Assembly: GCA_019022495.1 (NCBI GenBank)
Contig: JAFEKR010000025.1
Coordinates: 1 to 64,000 of the forward strand
Direction: 5' to 3'
Source: Epichloe hybrida
Lineage: Eukaryota > Ascomycota > Sordariomycetes > Hypocreales > Clavicipitaceae
DNA length: 64,000 nt
The notes beneath the pieces were generated by a model. The model did not search any database and was not told where the DNA came from. It saw only the letters and a list, made by a program, of their open reading frames with translations. Positions 11,801 through 23,902 of the stretch are shown piece after piece (the stretch's first letter is position 1; each line of letters starts with the position of its first letter). Position numbers and translations under genes: made by a program.

Positions 11801-12591
11801 TCTTTCGATGGCAGAGCGGCTAAATCTTTCCGGTATCCGAATTTACCGGCAAGGTTTGACAAAGAGGCTGTACGACTGCTGCTTGCCTCTGTTGGTGATG
11901 TGGGACTCTTCGCAGGAGGACACCTCTTCTTGGCTAAAGAAGCATTTTCTCCTTGGGGACTCTTGGATCTCTTGGATCTCTTGGGTCTTCTTGAAAGCTG
12001 TGGCTCTTCCTGATCGGTTTCTGAAGGATTTTGAGAGGTTGGTGTTCTAGCTGAACTTGTGTCAACAGCCTTCTCCCTTCGAGCTGTCTTCAATTCAGCA
12101 TGGGTTTGATCATCTCGCTCATGTTTGTCACAAATTTCATCTTCGGATGGACCTTGTACACTGTCTAGCCACTCCTGCAGGGTAAATGGAAGACGCTTTT
12201 TCCTCAGCCCGGCAAGTGCTCGCTTCCGGTTACGGGCCTCATATTTGGCGTATTGTGAACGGATATCGGCATTCACGGCCTCCCTCCAGTCGTTGATTTT
12301 GAATCCAGGGACTGTGGTTCTACCAGTCCGTTCCACCGCTGCCTTCCAGTCGGTCAGCAGCTCTTGGCTTAAATGCTCAGCTGGTTCCCAGGTGGCATCG
12401 CAGAGTTCATACCCTGACCATTCGATAAGATATTTCTCTTGGCCATCAATTTTGGCCTCCGCTAGTATCCTTGTCACGGCCCACTCATCTTCCAAGTCCA
12501 CATCTTCCGACGTAGATGAAAGGACCGAGCCGTCGCTGTCATCGGCCGAATCATCTGTGACGGCAGATGAGGTTTGAGAGACCTGATTCAT
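8835..12591 (-). CDS. Chromodomain protein with an internal frame change
   Basis: The start ATG at 12591 gives MNQVSQTSSAVTDD. A chromodomain follows at residues 36-85, with W37, W58 and Y61 in the positions of the methyl-lysine aromatic cage and the TWEP signature at 67-70. A long basic, Ser-rich disordered region follows, then a folded part from about residue 480 (for example GNVILHEDAIWAIRSMPHLG). The reading frame is open to about 10,394-10,430, then continues one frame over with IVILVTPSFLVSQPEQAYNF to the stop at 8835. Splicing 10430-10394 would restore a 1,239-aa product, but a 37-nt intron is implausibly short; a sequencing indel or real frameshift is the alternative. The domain suggests a heterochromatin reader (CDP-2- or Chp1-like); the exact family is not certain. 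Confidence 0.8.
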
Positions 12592-13860
12592 GGAGCTGAG
12601 AGGGATTTCGGACAAGATTGTGGCAGCGTGCACTCGGTGACGGTTATGCTGAACAATCGTAAACAGACTGGTTGCTGAGATGCATGGTTGGTCGCCGGGT
12701 GCTGTGCTGCATACATGTATATCTGGTATGGCAGAGCTGGTGAGTCTGTGAGACACGGCGAAGGCGGTATGTATGTCACACAATCAATCACAAGCCGCTC
12801 GCGTGGTTTCGAGGACAGTGTACAGTGCGAGGGGCGCATGCACGGTGAACCAGACATGACTGGTCCAGTTTGCTGACTCATCGCTTTCCACAGACCGGTG
12901 CGGAATGGGCAGGCAGGCACGATAATTCATTCCTTAATAATTCATTCATTTCTCCGCACTCACCTGGATTTTGCATCGACCAGACGCTTCATATCTCCTC
13001 CAGATCACCCAGATCATCCGCACCAGCCTTGATCCTACCATGTAAAATTTTGGCACCAGAGTCTGCAAACCGAAATCTGAATAAATGCTCAGTGCTACCT
13101 TCTTCTCCTTGAGCATCTACTTTAATGGAAAAAAAAGAAGAAAACTTCAAGGCGCAATTATTGTTCTGAGTTGCGAGCTACCACTTCGTACTCCGTCAAG
13201 ATTTTGTCTGCTGCATCAGCTCTCGTGCGAAGGGCTGGAAGCGGCAGAGGTTCCCCTTGTTTCACGATTTTGTCAAAACCTATGCAAGTGAGGTGATTGA
13301 TGTTGTCTTTATTCTCTACGCATGAGTCACTTGTAGACTAGGAGGAGGCCGTCGCTGTTCAGGGGGCCCAGGAACCTGGGAATTAATCAACATCACCGGC
13401 CTCTCTTTCAACTCGGTCAAAATGTTCGAGCGCACTGACAAGTACCTTTGAAGTTGTCTGGTTTTACATGTAGTCAATCCAACGAGCACGAGGACTCCGT
13501 TGTAATACGCACGAACTGACAGGTTGCCATGCTCCAGTGTTTCGGTTGTGCTCGCGCCCCCCTTGCACCAAGAGCTTGCCAATCAGCCGACGCCATTTCC
13601 TCGGGTTCTATGCTTGAATTGGGCGGACGACAGTTCGACCAAAACCGCACACACGCACACCACTGGCAAGTGACCACAGACCACGGACCACACAGCAACT
13701 CTTCCCCTCTACAACTGCACCCACATCCACCACATCCACCACATCCACCTCACGCCCGACGCATAATACCGTCTCTTTTAACCACCTTGTGATTCCCATT
13801 CGGTCGAGCTTTTAGTATTCCCAGCCTGTCGAGTCATCATAAACCTCCAAAATCGCCGCC
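12592..13860. other. Divergent promoter region, chromodomain gene and RAB11
   Basis: About 1.27 kb with no supported gene. The last ~200 bp before the Rab start is C/A-rich and contains three copies of a 9-bp CCACATCCA unit (13721-13749), typical of a fungal leader. Confidence 0.5.
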
Positions 13861-14813
<953 letters not shown>

Positions 14814-15688
14814 ACGATGCAGCAACAGAGCGCCGCAGTCTACTGATGTGGAAATGACACTTTGTGTTTCAATAGACCCCAGGAGCGGATGTTACGTATG
14901 GAAATAATCTTTTGGCGCAGAATGGAGGACATGAGGAATGGTGATACGTCTTTGTCAAAACTTAGAAGGCGGTGACGCTTTGACTTTCTTTTTTGTTCCT
15001 TGTTTGTCACGACGGTGATCGGGCCTAATGTTTTGGGCAGTCGCTACGGGAGGCAATGTTCCTCTATCTAAACGTATCGCAGTTGAATGAATCTTCAATG
15101 ATCCTGCTTTGTTTCTTGTGTTCCCAGATTGACCCTAGTCTCAGATCTCAGGGCTATGCCTGGTCTGATCCTCAGTGGAACAAAGAATTGGCTATAACTT
15201 TCTTTTGTCATTTCATGTATGGTCAGAAATTTAGGATCAAGTGCTTGTAATATATAGCTCGTCAAAATGCATCGATATTACTGAAAGCTTCGCGTGCAAT
15301 AGTTCAGCCGCCAGAACATACGCTTCCAGGTTTCCTCCGCTCAAGTGTCAACAGAACTCCATTGTTACTTCTAAAGAAAATGACTTGTTATACTGCAAAA
15401 CAAGAAACGCGGAATGGCATGTGCGGTGTGCTGGTATCATTCAGAACTAATAATAGACAAGCTGTTTGCGGAGTAGATAAAGTCGTTCGCAGTGGGGCGC
15501 ATGATGCCTGCCTAGCAGGGAGGGACAATGTCTTATCGATAAGAGCCGCTACCCTTTGTGTGCCATTTTTTTTTCTGGGAATGGCAGCTGTTCCATCCAG
15601 AATTTGTCTTTGGCTTACCACTGCCACAACTTTTGTCAATTTTACCAGCCTTCACTTTGTCAGCTGCATCTTGAGAGAAAGAGTGAAA
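14814..15688. other. Intergenic between RAB11 and BRX1
   Basis: About 0.87 kb of AT-richer sequence, the 3' region of the Rab gene and the promoter of BRX1. An in-frame extension upstream of the BRX1 ATG is open but shows no coding character. No gene seen. Confidence 0.5.
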
Positions 15689-16755
15689 ATGGCATCCGTC
15701 TACAAGTCGTTGTCGAAAAGTGATGCGCAACAAAAGCCCACAGCGGCTAGCAATGGCGTCAAGAAAAACAAGCAACGAGTTTTGATCCTCTCATCTCGCG
15801 GCGTGACCTACAGGTTTGTAATGGCCTTGGATATTGAAGATCCTGATTCTTATATACTAACCACTCTGTCCATATGCAGACACCGGCATTTACTCAATGA
15901 CCTTGCTTCTATGTTGCCTCATGGTCGCAAAGACGTAAAGTTTGACTCCAAATCTAAACTGAACGAACTGAACGAACTTGCCGAGTTATACAACTGTAAC
16001 AATGTGCTCTTTTTCGAGGCCAGGAAAGGAAAAGATCTCTACATATGGCTAAGCAAGGTTCCCAACGGCCCGACCATCAAGATGCACCTCCAAAATCGTA
16101 AGGAATACAAGAACACATTTGCCAATTCGCAGCACAACTAATGCTTTCCTGCGCAGTGCATACTATGGAAGAGCTGCATTTCACTGGAAACTGCTTAAAG
16201 GGCTCTCGTCCGATTTTATCATTTGATGCTGCATTCGACGAACAACCGCATTTGCGACTCATCAAAGAAGTCTTCCTACACACATTCGGAGTACCTCAGG
16301 GTGCCCGCAAGTCTAAGCCCTTTATCGATCATGTTATGGGTTTCAGCGTAGCTGATGGGAAAATCTGGGTGCGAAATTATCAGATCAACGAAGAAGAAGC
16401 CTCGCTCCTTCAGTCAGGTGATGGCGAAGAAGGCAGCAAGAAGTCCAAGGGTGCATCCGCCAAAGCCGGCGCAAATACGGAAATCAAATTGATTGAGATC
16501 GGGCCCCGGTTTGTCTTGACGCCTATAGTGATACAAGAAGGCTCCTTTGGCGGTCCAATCATCTATGAAAATCGCGAATTCATTTCACCCAATCAAATCC
16601 GTTCCGACCTTCGAAAGGCAAAAGCCTCCAGACACAACGCCAGAGTGGAACAGAGTGTTGAAAGATTGTCGAGGAAAAGCGAACTGGGATTGCGCTCCAG
16701 TGCCGGCGTTCGGCCTGTCAAAAATGAGTTGGATAAGAAATCGGTCTTTGCATAG
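15689..16755 (+). CDS. BRX1: Ribosome biogenesis protein BRX1 (Brix domain)
   Basis: Nucleolar factor for 60S subunit assembly and pre-rRNA maturation. Exons 15689-15813, 15880-16097 and 16157-16755 give 313 aa. Splicing yields RVLILSSRGVTYRHRHLLND, the start of the Brix domain, and restores HLQNLHTMEELHFTGNCLKG across the second intron, which matches the family. Further Brix features are GSRPILSFD, FIDHVMGFSVADGKIWVRNY and EIGPRFVLTPIVIQEGSFGG; a basic C-terminal tail follows. Length is close to yeast Brx1. The introns are 66 and 59 nt. The start MASVYKSL is the last ATG before the conserved region and follows a purine-rich AAA context. Confidence 0.95.
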
Positions 16756-17706
16756 AGAGCGACAAGGGATAGGAATTCGCAACTTGTAGAAGGGCCAAAC
16801 GCGACGCTGGAGTTTTTGACCATTGTTTACCATTGCAAGTTTACTCGTGGAAAGTGCGACGTGTACCAGAAATCAAAATAAAAAGCAATATTTTTCCAAC
16901 TTCGGTACCAGGTGTTTTATGGGTTGGTCACTCTGGAAGTGTGCGATCCAAAGCATAATGCACACCCTCAGCGCCTAGTAGAGCGTAAAAATTGGTGTGG
17001 TTAGACTATAATCAACATTGATCCTTTTTTTGAGTGAGGAAAAAATTGGGAGTAAGTTAATGAGAACACGCTTTTGAAATCAAATATTATAAACCATGCA
17101 GACAGAGTACTCTGTATTGGTTCAAGTATTAATCGCTGAACATGTCATTGGTCGGTGATCTTATGGGGTCGCAGGTCATGTAGGTTTATTACGGAGCACG
17201 TCGGATAATCGGACACCCAGCGATGGGTGGTGACTGACTCTCTTCCTTGTCCCCCTTCTTCCACCCCCTTTCTTTTTCCCGCAACACTCATCAGCATCAA
17301 GTCACGACTTCCACAACCATGGCTTTACTGGTTGTGAGAGACTCATTCATTACGATGGAGCCTCTTCGCCGCGCAACCCGCGCAAATCTAACATCAACTC
17401 CTTTGGGCTTTGCTTGCCCTCGTTCCAGCCCCAACGCCGGGGTTGCAGAACAATAGACCTCTCATTACTCGCTTCTGTTACTTATCGAGTATCACGAAGC
17501 CATTGTGGAGTGTAGAAGCTCCGGAATTTTCCCATCTGGCTTGCTAAGGCTTGCCGTCATATCAAAGCTCAAGCTCTATCTTTTCACTGGCATCTGAGAG
17601 CTATTTTTCGGAACACCACACAAGGGTAGCGACTTAGCCCCCATCATACAGCATCATCAACAGCAATAGCAATAGCAATAGCAAAAGCAATAGTAACAGC
17701 AATAGT

Positions 17707-17741
<35 letters not shown>

Positions 17742-17742
17742 T

Positions 17743-17776
<34 letters not shown>

Positions 17777-18195
17777 TCAACATCAACAACACATCTTGGG
17801 GTCCTGAGGTGAATACTTGTATACCATGCTTATCAGATCAAGTGGGTTCATGTGTTCTGGAGTAGTTGACGATGATTTTAACAGTTACCAGATTATCTCA
17901 ATATTTCGGCGTCTCGAGATTGACCTTCATTACAGCTTCATTTGGCGTTATTTTTTCGACCCCATAGGCACAGAAGAGTCTGACGTTCGATCATTCACTC
18001 CCAAGGGAATATTACAATCTACTGCCAGGAAACCATTTAAAGCAAAACAAAAACAAATATTAAGGAGAAGATACGAACGCAAATCAGGAGAGAGAGAAAG
18101 AGAATAAATTACTACAGCAAGGAAGCCCATTTCGCTTCCATACTAATCAAGGACTACGCCAACCCGGCTAGTGCCACGAGCCAATCGCTGTCCAA
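16756..18195. other. Intergenic and long leader region upstream of the F-box gene
   Basis: A pyrimidine-rich tract at 17240-17280 leads to an ATG at 17320 in good context (CAACCATGGC) opening a 45-codon frame that stops at 17456. It may be an upstream ORF or a chance frame. A CAACAG-type hexanucleotide array follows at 17658-17790. No larger gene seen. Confidence 0.4.
17658..17790. repeat. CAACAG/CAATAG hexanucleotide array
   Basis: About 130 bp of near-continuous AACAGC and AATAGC units with minor variants, about 400 bp upstream of the F-box start. It reads as poly-Gln/Asn-like codons but no supported gene includes it. Confidence 0.85.
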
Positions 18196-19557
18196 ATGGC
18201 AGCATCGCACAGACTTTACGCATGCCTTGCAGGCTTGCCAGTCGAAATTCTCCTCGAAATTTACCAGCAGTTGGACTTGCAAGCTATTTTGAAGCTCTCC
18301 ATTGCGAACACAGAATTCTTCCAGTTTTTTCAGCGGCGCAAGATTGACATTTTGCTCCCCGTTCTGCAGCGGGACTTTAGCCCATTCGACGAGTTTCTAC
18401 AAGCATACACAGCGTCCGCTGGTGATATTGTCAATGGCGGGCAGTATAAGCCACGAAAGATTGCATTCAAACGATATGTTGGCGATGCAGGGCTGGTTCT
18501 GAGTGGGGAAGGTCAAAATGTTGCGGCATCTGACAACGGATCTGAGAGCAGATTTTTGCAGGTCAGCAAAGTTCACAAGACGCCGAAGGTCTCTCGAGCT
18601 CTAGCCACTACCGTCTTCCTGACCGAAAGGGATGTCCCCGGCTTGCTTAAACATTGCCGGCTGGTTCGTAAATGGGAGGAGCTGTTTCCTCAAATGCGAT
18701 GGTTCCACCAGCCGGAAGACTGTCGACTTCTTCGGGCCCATGAGCAACTACGTTTTCGAAGAGCGCTCTACCGCTGGTGGATGTATGGTGTTCAGTTCCA
18801 CGGCGATTTTCCCAGACCACAAGTCGGTCATCCGGAACCTTATGTAGACGACATACGCACAAGCCAAATGCGATACCACTCAACAGCCGAGCTACTGGAA
18901 TTGATGGATTTACTTGAAACCATCAAGGACGTGATATTGCATTACATCTGTCCTCGCTTAGATCCAACTCCGCAACAGGTGAGTTCATCGATTCAAGCCC
19001 AAGCCCCTCCCCACCAAGCCAATCAAGAGTGCTAATAATCTACGCAGTTCGCGTTGGTTGAAAATGTTAGCAGAGGTCATTCCCTGGCTACAAGCTGGAA
19101 CGACCAAAGTCACTGGGGTCGCATCATCAAAACATATGCCAAACTGGGCCCAGAGGAGCTGCTGTATTATTTCAACAATATTTACAGCTACCCGCGAAAA
19201 CGTCTCATTGCTGAAGTCCAACTAGGACATCCCAGCTTCACCTCTGATCAAGAGTCGATACAAATTGCTTTACGGTGTGCACTAGACGAACGAAACTGGA
19301 TGGACAAAAAGGTCAATTTGGCAGAGCACGGAGTTGGGGGCATTATCGATTTTGACGATGAACGCGACCAAGACCGTCTCAGGCTACAAAGTGATGCCAG
19401 TCCCGACGGCCGACTGCCGAATGGGTCAAGATTTCTCGCCTCACACTCACGGTATTCTCCAAGGGGCGATGATGGGTCACTTTTGGACGATTACCTGCGC
19501 GTGTCAGACTTTGACTCCCGAGTCTCTACACCTGTTGCTTTGGAAACCCTGACTTGA
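18196..19557 (+). CDS. F-box-like protein
   Basis: Two exons, 18196-18978 and 19048-19557, give 430 aa; the intron is phase 0 with GTGAGT donor and CGCAG acceptor. Residues 10-40 read CLAGLPVEILLEIYQQLDLQ followed by AILKLSIANTEF, which matches an F-box (LPVEIL...I...LDL..LL.L). The rest has no repeat or domain that I recognise, though it is rich in Trp, Arg and acidic residues. F-box proteins usually recruit substrates to SCF ubiquitin ligases through Skp1; the substrate here cannot be inferred. The C-terminal ~60 residues look disordered. The gene lies downstream of BRX1 on the same strand, with a long gap holding a hexanucleotide repeat. Confidence 0.8.
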
Positions 19558-20837
19558 CGACGGAAGGTGCTGTTTATATTTCCGAGTATGTACGCATGCG
19601 CGAGACAGACATTGGGTCTCGGTGATTCAAGCTATTCTGGGTGAGGAGGGGAGGCTCAGCGATTGGTCGTATTTTGTAGATGAGCTTAGAGCAGGAGCAA
19701 TGAAACCTAGCGGTGAAGGCGAATGTGACTGACTGATTGACTGATTGACTGATTGGTTGAAACAACGATCCGGTGTCTGCCAGTCAGGACCGCAGCAATA
19801 GTGGCGGCACAGCTCGCACAGCACATCACAGCAGCGCAGCAGCAGCAGCGCAGTGCTACGGTCCAGTGCAGCGCGCCCAATGGTGGGGTCGTCCATGGCG
19901 AACCCGCCAACCCGCCAAACGCCAAACCGCCAAACGCACCACAACATGGCACCACATGGCACCACATTGCACCACATTGCACCCGAACTCGCGCAGGTTG
20001 CTGGCTGCTCGCTCGCTCGCTCACCTGCTCGTGGATAATCAACCCGCGCCAGCCCTTCTGACGAGCCAAGTCTTCTCAGCTGGGCCTGACGGATTTATTG
20101 TATGCATGCCCATGTGCTGCGCGGATTCCAGTTGCAAAACAAGCAACATTCAGATTCAGCTCGGCTGGTGCAGCGGGCACCAAACTGCTCTGCTTAACCG
20201 CTCGACGTTTTCCGGGTAAGTTGAAATCCAGTGCTTGGTCCTCCTACTTTCATGCGTTGCCATGCGTTGCCATGCGTTGCCATGCGTTGCCATGCGTTGC
20301 CATGCGTTGCCATGCGTTGCCATGCGTTGCCATGCGTTGCCATGCGTTGCCATGCGTTGCCATGCGTTGCCATGCGTTGCCATGCGTTGCCATGCGTTGC
20401 CATGCTTTGCCATGCTTTGCCATGCGTCGCTTTGTCTCTTCTACTTTCCGGAACACAACGAGCCCTTCTTTGTTTTGCAGTCTATTCTTTCGCCCCATGT
20501 TTCCTGGAGTCGTGGGCCTTGTTACGAAGACGGACATTAGCAGCAGACGGCTCAACTTCAACACAAAACCCCAGTTCAGATTTTTTTTTGAGATTACTTC
20601 ATAGTGGACGCGAACAAAGTCTCACACGGATCGAGTTCTCGTTGCTGATGGCTCGTAGTCTAGGTTTTACTCTGCCTGTGGTCCACGGGTCAATTGGGCA
20701 ATCAGGGGAGTCTCTCTGAACGACCACCAAGTTGCCCAAGATCCCCTTGCGCTCACATCTGGCGTCTTTTCTTGGTCTCCCTTTTTATCTCACGTATTGA
20801 CGTTCCGGTGTTTCTTATAGCCAAGTAACTGGATAGT
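19558..20837. other. Repeat-rich intergenic upstream of HDA1
   Basis: About 1.28 kb holding several short repeats: a TGACTGAT-type run (19726-19755), AACCCGCCA-type runs near 19900, CACATTG repeats near 19950-19980, and the 10-bp array at 20251-20430. Open frames through these arrays are by-products of unit length. The final ~400 bp should be the HDA1 promoter and leader. Confidence 0.55.
20251..20430. repeat. 10-bp minisatellite, 15 perfect plus 3 variant copies
   Basis: The unit CATGCGTTGC is repeated 15 times without a mismatch (20251-20400), then CATGCTTTGC twice and CATGCGTCGC once. Because 10 is not a multiple of 3, each strand reads a 10-residue periodic peptide in all three frames; this explains long open frames here that are not genes. 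It lies about 400 bp upstream of the HDA1 start. Confidence 0.98.
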
Positions 20838-23368
20838 ATGAATCATCGCTCAGAAATGGATATAGAAGATCATCGGATGCAAGATGCCGATGTGACAAAC
20901 GGCGTCGTTCAAGGCACCAGCCCTCGAGCTGAGCACGATGACGACACAGCTTCTGAGGATGCCATGTACGATGATGGCAGCGACCCTGATCCCCAGGATC
21001 TAGCTCTGGGAAAATTACGGAGGCGCGGACTTCTCCCCACCGGCTGTTGCTACGATGATCGCATGAAGCTCCATATGAATGCCGACTTCAGCCCAAACAC
21101 GCATCACCCGGAGGATCCACGACGTATCCATGAAATATTCAAGGCTTTCAAAAGAGTCGGTCTCGTGTACACGGGTCCAGAAGCGGAGCTACCAAAGATC
21201 CTCAAGGAGTGCCCGACACGATACATGTGGAGGATACCTGCACGTCCAGCAACTCGCGAGGAAATTTGCCTGGCGCACTCCTCAGAGCACCTGGCCTGGG
21301 TTGAGCATCTGGAAAAACTGAGCACGGCAGAGCTTCGTGAACTGACAAAGCGCTTCGACCAGGGCCGCGAGTCCCTGTACGTTGGAAGTATGTCGTACCC
21401 TGCAGCGCTTTTGTCTGCGGGTGGTGCCATAGATACCTGCAAGAACGTCGTGGTGGGCCAGGTTAAGAACGCATTCGCTGTTATTAGACCTCCGGGGCAC
21501 CACGCCGAGTTTGATGCACCCATGGGTTTCTGTTTCTTCAACAACGTACCAGTCGCCGTTCGTGTGTGCCAGCAAGACTATCCTGATATCTGTCGCAAGG
21601 TCCTTATCCTCGACTGGGATGTCCATCATGGAAACGGCATTCAAAACATATTCTATGATGATCCAAATGTTCTCTACATATCCATCCATGTCTACCAGAA
21701 TGGACATTTCTACCCCGGGAAGCCTCCAAACCCAGAGACCCCGGATGGAGGTATCGAAAACTGCGGTGCAGGCGTCGGATTAGGTAAGAATATCAACATC
21801 GGTTGGCATGATCAGGGCATGGGTGACGGTGAATACATGGCAGCTTTTCAAAAGATTGTCATGCCCATTGCCAAGGAGTTTAACCCCGACTTTGTCGTCA
21901 TATCCGCGGGTTTTGATGCTGCAGATGGTGACGAATTGGGCGGCTGTTTCGTGACACCGCCCTGCTATGCGCACATGACGCATATGCTCATGTCCCTCGC
22001 AGATGGCAAGGTAGCTGTGTGTCTCGAAGGTGGTTACAACCTTTCCGCAATCTCAAATTCGGCTGTTGCCGTGGCAAGAACCCTCATGGGCGAACCGCCT
22101 CCAAAGATGGCAATTCCCAAGCTCAACAAGGAAGCTGCCCGGGCCATCGCAAAGGTTCAAGCTTTTCAAGCTCCCTATTGGGAATGTATGAGACCTGGCA
22201 TTGTCGACATTCCCTCGATGCAATCCCTCCAAGCTAGCCGTTTGCATGACGTTATTCGTAACGCTCAGCGACAAGTGCTCCAGGAAAAACACAGCATGAT
22301 TCCATTGTATGTCCAACGGGAGCAGCTATACAAGTCGTTTGAGAATCAAATTCTCGTGACACCCTTGTTACACAGTTCAAGGAGACTGCTCGTCATCCTT
22401 CACGACCCGTGAGTACTAGTTCATTATAACAATGCGGGGGGGGACAACACGTAACATGAAAAAAAGAGGAGTGGAGGTGTTAGCTAACATTTGCCTTCAG
22501 GCCTCAGTTGCTGGCACAGTCGGATGCCATTGATTCCTCGCTAGAGCCTCACAATGCATGGGTTGTAAGTACATTGAAGCCGTTCAGTGATCTGCCGTCC
22601 CAAGCTAAAAGTGTGAAAACAGATCGATGGCGTGACTCAATACATTGATTGGGCAATTAGCCAAATGTTTGGAGTCATGGATGTCAATATTCCGGCTTAT
22701 GTCACCAATGATGAGGTATGGTAATATCTTTCATTCTTGTTTTTGCAATGGTTCGATTCGCACGCATTTCTGACCATTTTTTCAGGACGCCGACGCTTAT
22801 ATACCAGGATACAAAGAAAGAGCTCTTCAAGAGCAGATCCAGCAGCTGGTGTGTTATCTGTGGGACAACTTTCTACAATTATACGATACCGACGAGATAT
22901 TTCTTATGGGAGTAGGCAATGCCTACTTGGGAGTAAAGGTCTTGTTGATCAACCGAGGTACGAGAACGAGAGCTCATCTCTTGGAGGCTCAAACGACTAA
23001 TATTTTTTTGCGCAGCAGACTGCAAATCCAAGATTGCGGGCGTCATCAATTACGTTACGGGGAATTTGCGACCCGTCAAGTCAGATGTTGACCCGGACCT
23101 TTCCTCATGGTACAAGGAAAATTCAAGAGTCTACGTCGCCGGCGATCATGCGTGCTGGTCTGACCATGATCTTACCAAGAAAGTCCAGAAACGGAGATTT
23201 GGTACTGTTGTGCGCAGTCCTAAACTCGGCCTCAATGAGATGATGCAGGAACATGCGGTGGAGGCACAACAATGGATTCTCTCGCGAATTTCGGCTTCAA
23301 GCCAAGGTAACACCACAGAGGATGATGAGGAGGATATTGAGCATCTAGGCGGCTCAAAGAGCAATTGA
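20838..23368 (+). CDS. HDA1: Class II histone deacetylase HDA1 with Arb2-like C-terminus
   Basis: Zn-dependent nuclear histone deacetylase. Five exons (20838-22408, 22501-22564, 22623-22715, 22786-22957, 23016-23368) give 750 aa. The catalytic domain (about residues 70-440) has RPPGHHAEFDAPMGFCFFNN, LDWDVHHGNGIQ, ISAGFDAADGDELGG and CLEGGYN, covering the charge-relay His pair and the Zn-binding Asp/His/Asp. The C-terminal part (about 520-730), spread over the small exons, matches the Arb2-type domain found after the catalytic domain in fungal Hda1/Clr3. The last acceptor is a tandem CAGCAG, so one Ala may be included or skipped. The N-terminus is acidic. In fungi such enzymes silence heterochromatin and subtelomeric or secondary-metabolite genes. 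Confidence 0.95.
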
Positions 23369-23902
23369 GTCGTATGGGCTGGCCACCTTTCCCTCGATGT
23401 TTCTTTTTCTGGCACTCTACAATCGTATTCGGATCTGCATTTGGAAAATGGTGTTTAGGATTGTGTATCTCGAGCAAGGCCAAAAGGAATTCTTGGCTTT
23501 GCTAATGATTTCATGGACCCCTTTTTGTTGCCTTTTTTTTTCTGCTTTCTGCTTTCTGCTTTCATGTTTCTACTATACCTATACCATGAGTGAAGAAGTA
23601 GAGTTTTGTCTTGTTTCCAGATTTAACAGCTTGTCACTTGCGTGCTTGCCATTTGCTCTTCATACACGGAGTACGTTGAGTGTTCAAGTGGGAAGAAACG
23701 TACAGTGTCAATAAAGAAACAGTTGCGCCTACGCACTGTCTCGAGGCCCCGGCATTCGGCCCAAAGTTTCACCGCCTGGATTTCCGCGGCGTGCAACCGT
23801 TGACTTCACTTCGAAACGCCCATTCTAACATTGCAACTACATACTACCTAGTCCTAGTCGCAAAGCACGTCCACGGCGCGTCGCGAAAGCCTCTCTATCG
23901 AG
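23369..23902. other. HDA1 3' region and upstream region of the RS-repeat gene
   Basis: About 530 bp. An AATAAA hexamer at about 23710 could serve HDA1 or be chance. No gene seen. Confidence 0.45.

Noticed and set aside
20251..20430. CRISPR array
   Set aside because: Units abut without spacers and the organism is a fungus.
20098..20719. Long open frames on both strands through 20098-20719 reading a 10-residue periodic peptide
   Set aside because: A 10-bp unit without a stop is open in every frame automatically; there is no start context, homology or codon bias outside the array.
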